64,000 nucleotides of DNA from Paenibacillus dendrobii (GTDB lineage: Bacteria > Bacillota > Bacilli > Paenibacillales > Paenibacillaceae). The stretch lies in contig NZ_WUBI01000001.1 of assembly GCF_009807035.1 (NCBI RefSeq), forward strand, positions 2,666,001 to 2,730,000, in the 5' to 3' direction. Positions 60,142 through 64,000 of the stretch are shown in pieces. A program made the position numbers and the translations under genes. The notes beneath the pieces were generated by a model, which did not search any database, was not told where the DNA came from, and saw only the letters and a program-made list of their open reading frames with translations. Positions within the stretch are counted from its first letter, which is position 1, and each line of letters begins with the position of its first letter.

Positions 60142-61011
60142 CTACCCTTTCACAGACCCAATCATGGTTCCTTTTTCAAAATATTTAAGCAAGAACGGAT
60201 ACAATACGATTACCGGCAAGGAGCTGACAATGACAGCCGCCATTTTCAAACTCTCCGGAGCAGGCGGTATAGTAAGCGTCGCCGTAGTAAACGGATCGAG
60301 TTTACTCTCAATGAGGATCTGGCGGACAACCTGCTGCAACACGAATTTGGATGAATCAGTGACATATAGCAAGTTATCCATAAACGAATTAATGTGATAA
60401 ACCAGATTCCAGAGCCCAATCGTCACAAGAGACGGAATCGATAGCGGGAGCAAAATACGGAACAGAATTCTCAAGTCTCTTGCTCCGTCGATGCGAGCTG
60501 CTTCGATCAATGCATCCGGAATCGAACGAAAAAACGAGATCATCACAAGCACATTGAAAGCATTGGCAGCTGACGGCAGCACATAGACCCAGCGTGTGTT
60601 AAGGAGATGCAGTTCCTTGATTAATAGATATTGAGGCACAATTCCGCCATCAAAGATCATCGTGAACAACAGCAGCATGACAAGCACACGCTTCATCGGT
60701 AGATCAGGACGGGAGAGCGGATAAGCCGCGCAGACGGTAACCAGAAGTGTTAACGTCGTCCCTACGACCATCCGGAACAACGTATTTGCATAACCTGACC
60801 AGATTAAAGGATAATCCAAGAGCTCGCGGTATGCTTGCCATTCAAAATCCCGGGGATAAAAATGAAATCCGCTTCGTAGAGCTTCTCCCCTTCCACTGAA
60901 AGAGACGGATAGGACATGAATGAACGGGTACACGACGATGAGTGCCAGGATCGACAACGTAAGGTAGATAATGGACGGTGCAATTCGATCTTGCCATCTT
61001 TTTATTTTCAT
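60142..61011 (-). CDS. sugar ABC transporter permease, LplC/YtcP type
   Basis: The 289-residue protein has six helices, the EAA loop LIEAARIDGARDLRILFRIL followed by LPLSIP, and the C-terminal KGTMIGSVKG shared with the permease at 24884. It pairs with the upstream permease. The start MKIKRW at 61011 has AGGGGGAAG upstream. Its stop lies 52 bases before the beta-helix gene start. Confidence 0.92.
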   Translation of the reverse strand: MKIKRWQDRIAPSIIYLTLSILALIVVYPFIHVLSVSFSGRGEALRSGFHFYPRDFEWQAYRELLDYPLIWSGYANTLFRMVVGTTLTLLVTVCAAYPLSRPDLPMKRVLVMLLLFTMIFDGGIVPQYLLIKELHLLNTRWVYVLPSAANAFNVLVMISFFRSIPDALIEAARIDGARDLRILFRILLPLSIPSLVTIGLWNLVYHINSFMDNLLYVTDSSKFVLQQVVRQILIESKLDPFTTATLTIPPAPESLKMAAVIVSSLPVIVLYPFLLKYFEKGTMIGSVKG

Positions 61012-61030
61012 GACTGTCTTCCCCCTGCCT

Positions 61031-61930
61031 TTACCATAGACCGCTCTCACCACGGCTCAATTTCCGCACGGTAAAATTAGCTCCCAGAATCAGCACAAGC
61101 CCAACCAGCGATTTAAACAAGCCTATGGCCGCCGTATAACTGTACTGGAACTGCTGCAGACCGACCCGATAGACATAAGTATCGATGACATCTCCGGTTT
61201 CATAATTGACCGGGTTGAGCAGATTGATGATTTGTTCGAAATTTGCACTTAAAAACCCACCCAGACTCAGGATGAACATAATAGCGATGGTTGGCATAAT
61301 CGATGGAATATTAATTCGAATAATTCGCTGCCACCGATTGGCTCCATCGATGACGGCCGATTCATTCAGCTCTGGGTTGATCGCCGCTAAGGCGGCAAAG
61401 TAGATAATCGAGCCCCAGCCGATATCCTTCAGGATGGAGGAAATGACCACAATCGGACGGAAATATTCCTTCTTTCCCATAAAAAAGACGGGTTCTCCAC
61501 CAAACCATTTCACAATTTCTCCTACAACGCCGGACGTTGGAGAGAGAAAATAAATAATCAGTCCGGACATAATGACCCACGATACGAAATGGGGCAAATA
61601 CATGGTCGTCTGGATAAACCTCTGGAAATACCTTGAGCGGACCTCGTTTAGCAAGATCGCTAGAATGATCGGTGCGGGAAAAGAAAAGATCAGCTGATAC
61701 AGATTCAGCAGCAAAGTATTTTTGAGCAATCGATAAAAATCGCCATTTTGAAATAATTCCTGGAAATGGTGGAATCCCACCCACGGACTTCCCCATATTC
61801 CGTCGATTACCCGAAAATCCTTGAAGGCAATGACGACTCCATATAAAGGGCCGTATTTAAATACGAAGAAGAACGCGAAGGCGAATAGAAATAGTAAGAG
61901 CAGCTCTCCGTTTTTTTTTATCGTTTTCAT
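61031..61930 (-). CDS. sugar ABC transporter permease, LplB/YteP type
   Basis: The 299-residue protein shows the opening FFVFKYGPLYGVVIAFKDF, six hydrophobic helices and the EAA-loop variant LNESAVIDGANRWQRIIRIN. It forms the channel with the permease at 60142. The start MKTIKK has AAGGAAGTG seven bases upstream; the longer in-frame ATG is unsupported. An intercistronic hairpin separates it from the binding-protein gene. Confidence 0.92.
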   Translation of the reverse strand: MKTIKKNGELLLLFLFAFAFFFVFKYGPLYGVVIAFKDFRVIDGIWGSPWVGFHHFQELFQNGDFYRLLKNTLLLNLYQLIFSFPAPIILAILLNEVRSRYFQRFIQTTMYLPHFVSWVIMSGLIIYFLSPTSGVVGEIVKWFGGEPVFFMGKKEYFRPIVVISSILKDIGWGSIIYFAALAAINPELNESAVIDGANRWQRIIRINIPSIMPTIAIMFILSLGGFLSANFEQIINLLNPVNYETGDVIDTYVYRVGLQQFQYSYTAAIGLFKSLVGLVLILGANFTVRKLSRGESGLW

Positions 61931-61964
61931 GTCGCACTTCCTTGTAAACCGAACCATTAGACCT

Positions 61965-61993
61965 CCCGCAAGGGCTGATTCAGCCCTTACGGG
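61965..61993 (-). promoter_or_regulatory. intercistronic hairpin between binding-protein and permease genes
   Basis: CCCGCAAGGGCTG (61965-61977) pairs with CAGCCCTTACGGG (61981-61993) with one mismatch and a three-base loop. It has no T run, so it is a 3' RNA-protecting stem-loop or attenuator rather than a full terminator. It lies 20 bases after the binding-protein stop. Confidence 0.65.
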
Positions 61994-62012
61994 TGCTTAG
62001 GTCGGGTTCGGG

Positions 62013-63575
62013 TTATTTTTTGAACTGAGCTTGGTACATTTCATTGGCTTCCTTCGTTAATTCTTCGCCGCCTTTTGCCTTCCATTCCGTTACGAATTTA
62101 TCGAAATCACTCAGAGGAATTTCGCCACTGATGATCTGGGCGAAATATTTTTGCATGAGTGACGTCAGGTCTTGTTTGTATTTTCCGTCCGAAGGCAGCA
62201 CCGAGAACAGCAGCGCATCGGTCCATCTTGGAGCAGATGAATACGTTTTGATCGCCTCATTCAGCTTCGGATCAGAATATTTGTCCCGATAAGCTTGGGT
62301 TGTAATGTTACCGAAAGAGAACAAACGGATTCCAAGTTGATCACGCTGCTCCTGCTTCTCGAAACCAGGCAGGAATTTAGTAGCTCCTGATGTGGCACCA
62401 CTCTCGACAAAATCCCATTGGGTTCCCTTAACGCCTAGGCTGGTCATATTTATCGTCTCTTCATCATTGCTCTGTGCCTGTAAAATTTCGAACAACTTTG
62501 CAAGCTTCTCAGGTTGATCCTTCACTTTATTGCCGATGACAATAAAGTTGCTCTTAATTCCCCAATCCCATGAGCCGTCACCGCCAGGTCCTTTCGGATT
62601 TTTGGAAAATGCCAGCTCGGCATCCGGATTCAATGACTTCATTTCCGCAATTACGGGAGATTCCGGCAGCGCACCTTTGGCGATCTGCTCCTCAATGACG
62701 CCAATCCGGTTATTATAGAGTTTCTTACGATATGAATCTTGTGTATCCGTGATAAATTCCGGATCAATGACACCGTCCGCATACCACTGCCGTAGCTTCG
62801 CCAAAGCTTCCTTTGTCTCAGGCATGATCGATCCATTTACAATTTGACCATCCCTCTCCATCCACATGGTCGGCTCCACGCCGAATGCCCCGAAGATGGA
62901 ATAGAAACCTGAAGACCACGTAGAAGTAGCCGTTCCTGTCAAACCGTAAGTATCCTTAACGCCATTACCGTCCGGATCCTTTTGTGCAAAGGCATAAATA
63001 GCCTTCTCGTATTCATCCAAGGTCTCCGGCACTTTATTGATGCCGACCTTATCCAGCCAGTCCTTACGCCACAACGTAGCCAGATCATATGGCTTCAAAT
63101 CGATAAACATCGGGATTGCCCACAGCTCGTTATTTACGGTAACGGTTTGGAACAGCTCTTTCTTTTTCTCAATATCCGTGTAATATTCGGGCATTTTCTC
63201 CTTCAACATGTTCTGATCTATGCTCATTAACACGCCTTGATTTTGGTAAGCGATTACATTTGCAGGATCACCGAGCATAAATATGTCTGGTACTTCCCCG
63301 GATGCGATACTTGCATCCGTTACCTTCACCGGTTTGATCTTTACATTAAACTTCTGCTCCAGCCACTTCTGAACCTCGGAGTCATTTACGACTCCTTCAG
63401 CCGCGAAATGAATGCCCCAGGAGATTTCGATCGGCTTGGACTTCGTTTCCTGCGTTTTTCCTGTATTTGGACTCGGGTTTGAAGTGTCCGACTTGGAAGT
63501 GCAGCCGGTAAGCAAGCTTGCCGCTAAACTTACTGTCAGTAAGATGGCGCTTACAAATTTGATTCTTTTACTCAA
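62013..63575 (-). CDS. extracellular solute-binding lipoprotein of the second sugar importer
   Basis: The 520-residue protein has a lipoprotein signal ILLTVSLAASLLTGCTSK with lipobox LTGC (Cys25) and a Ser/Asn-rich tether. The mature part (FMLGDPANVIAYQNQGVLMS, EGVVNDSEVQKWLEQKFNVK) is of the LplA-like large-binding-protein type. It is first in the operon binding protein, permease, permease, beta-helix enzyme, so the captured sugar is probably the product of the enzyme. Start is TTG 63575 after AGGGGGTAGG. The ligand is unknown. Confidence 0.9.
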   Translation of the reverse strand: MSKRIKFVSAILLTVSLAASLLTGCTSKSDTSNPSPNTGKTQETKSKPIEISWGIHFAAEGVVNDSEVQKWLEQKFNVKIKPVKVTDASIASGEVPDIFMLGDPANVIAYQNQGVLMSIDQNMLKEKMPEYYTDIEKKKELFQTVTVNNELWAIPMFIDLKPYDLATLWRKDWLDKVGINKVPETLDEYEKAIYAFAQKDPDGNGVKDTYGLTGTATSTWSSGFYSIFGAFGVEPTMWMERDGQIVNGSIMPETKEALAKLRQWYADGVIDPEFITDTQDSYRKKLYNNRIGVIEEQIAKGALPESPVIAEMKSLNPDAELAFSKNPKGPGGDGSWDWGIKSNFIVIGNKVKDQPEKLAKLFEILQAQSNDEETINMTSLGVKGTQWDFVESGATSGATKFLPGFEKQEQRDQLGIRLFSFGNITTQAYRDKYSDPKLNEAIKTYSSAPRWTDALLFSVLPSDGKYKQDLTSLMQKYFAQIISGEIPLSDFDKFVTEWKAKGGEELTKEANEMYQAQFKK

Positions 63576-63712
63576 ATGAACCTACCCCCTGGTATTGGAT
63601 TGTTATTGGATTCGAGAATCCGCCCCCCGCATGACGACCCGGCCGGGTTTTGGGAACGGTTTTTATATACCTAAAACTTTAAGCTTATACCGTGCCGGTG
63701 CACAATCCTCTC

Positions 63713-63829
63713 ATTCCATTTTTTTTATGTTTTTGGCTACAGAAGCCGTTTGGGGCCTCTGACGTTATTCCGTTTTTTGTATGTTTTTCAATTTCTGTCT
63801 GTTCTAATTCCGTTTATGTGATATATAAT
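63713..63829. promoter_or_regulatory. direct repeats and -10 box upstream of the divergent regulator gene
   Basis: A 22-base element occurs at 63713-63734 and 63767-63788 with two mismatches (start attcc, end atgttttt), spaced by 54 bases; a shorter attccgtttatg copy is at 63807-63818. A TATAAT -10 is at 63824-63829 without a good -35, as in activator-dependent promoters. The 63576-63903 gap has no gene. A poor cre-like site TGGAAGCGCTACCA is at 63870-63883. Confidence 0.5.
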
Positions 63830-63903
63830 TGACTGCACACGTCTTATTAAGATCATCGGACTTCACAATTGGAAGCGCTACCACATTTGAAAGGAGGGAT
63901 TGC

Positions 63904-64000
63904 CATGAGAGGACTTTTGGCTATTAAAAATAACTCCATGTTCGTTAAACTGCTTCTGTCTATGACCGCCATTGCTTTAATCACTGTTGTTCTCATTTCT
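63904..64000 (+). CDS. N-terminus of a membrane protein, probably an AraC-type or sensor-kinase regulator (truncated by window)
   Basis: The window ends after 32 codons: MRGLLAIKNNSMFVKLLLSM then TAIALITVVLIS. This is a short basic segment followed by a membrane helix, the same opening as the two-TM AraC regulator at 20877. AAAGGAGGG lies five to eight bases before ATG 63904. Divergent position to the importer operon supports a regulator. Nothing downstream is visible, so the family is a guess. Confidence 0.6.

Overview
The window looks like chromosomal DNA of a Paenibacillus-type bacterium (Bacillota, Paenibacillaceae). Three things point there: lplA/lplB/lplC-type sugar importers without their own ATPase, large membrane-anchored AraC regulators with a two-TM sensor, and strong AGGAGG-type ribosome sites with many TTG/GTG starts. 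This placement is inference from gene content. No rRNA, tRNA, CRISPR array or complete mobile element was seen.

Region 1 (1-11.5 kb) is an accessory, partly decaying stretch. It holds a P-loop gene without a normal start codon, two broken pieces of one IS110-type transposase around a small membrane-protein ORF, an ABM-domain protein, an acyl-CoA synthetase, and then a long minus-strand run of small 'resistance/detoxification' genes: methyltransferase, cyclase, TauE exporter, TmrB-like ATPase, metallo-hydrolase and four GNAT acetyltransferases. Three more pseudogenes lie among these: a P-loop kinase remnant, a Nudix gene with one amber codon, and a helix-hairpin-helix tail.

Region 2 (11.7-27 kb) is a carbohydrate locus. 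A six-gene minus-strand operon encodes two GH29 alpha-L-fucosidases, a GH125 alpha-1,6-mannosidase, a CBM9-like protein, a large transglutaminase-fold protein and a GH18 enzyme. None has a signal peptide. Next to it are a divergent AraC regulator and a three-gene sugar importer with a cre-like site. The set fits import and cytoplasmic breakdown of core-fucosylated N-glycans or glycopeptides.

Region 3 (27-42 kb) is mixed: inositol-phosphatase-like enzyme, phospholipase-C-like protein, Excalibur protein, ThyX, a three-gene SPFH/zinc-ribbon membrane operon, phosphatases, HAD hydrolases, more GNATs, a lipoprotein and a lone sulfatase. Its right part is visibly AT-richer.

Region 4 (42-64 kb) is a second carbohydrate locus: GH88 unsaturated glucuronyl hydrolase, polysaccharide deacetylase, serine hydrolase, GHL6-like hydrolase, two AraC regulators, a duplicated RhaM-like mutarotase, a 1330-residue GH2 enzyme, an alginate-lyase-like enzyme, a 1504-residue secreted beta-helix protein, a second importer and the start of another membrane regulator. 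GH88 plus lyase folds indicate a uronic-acid-containing polysaccharide. Two intergenic spots here carry three copies of a hairpin-forming repeat beside strong terminators.
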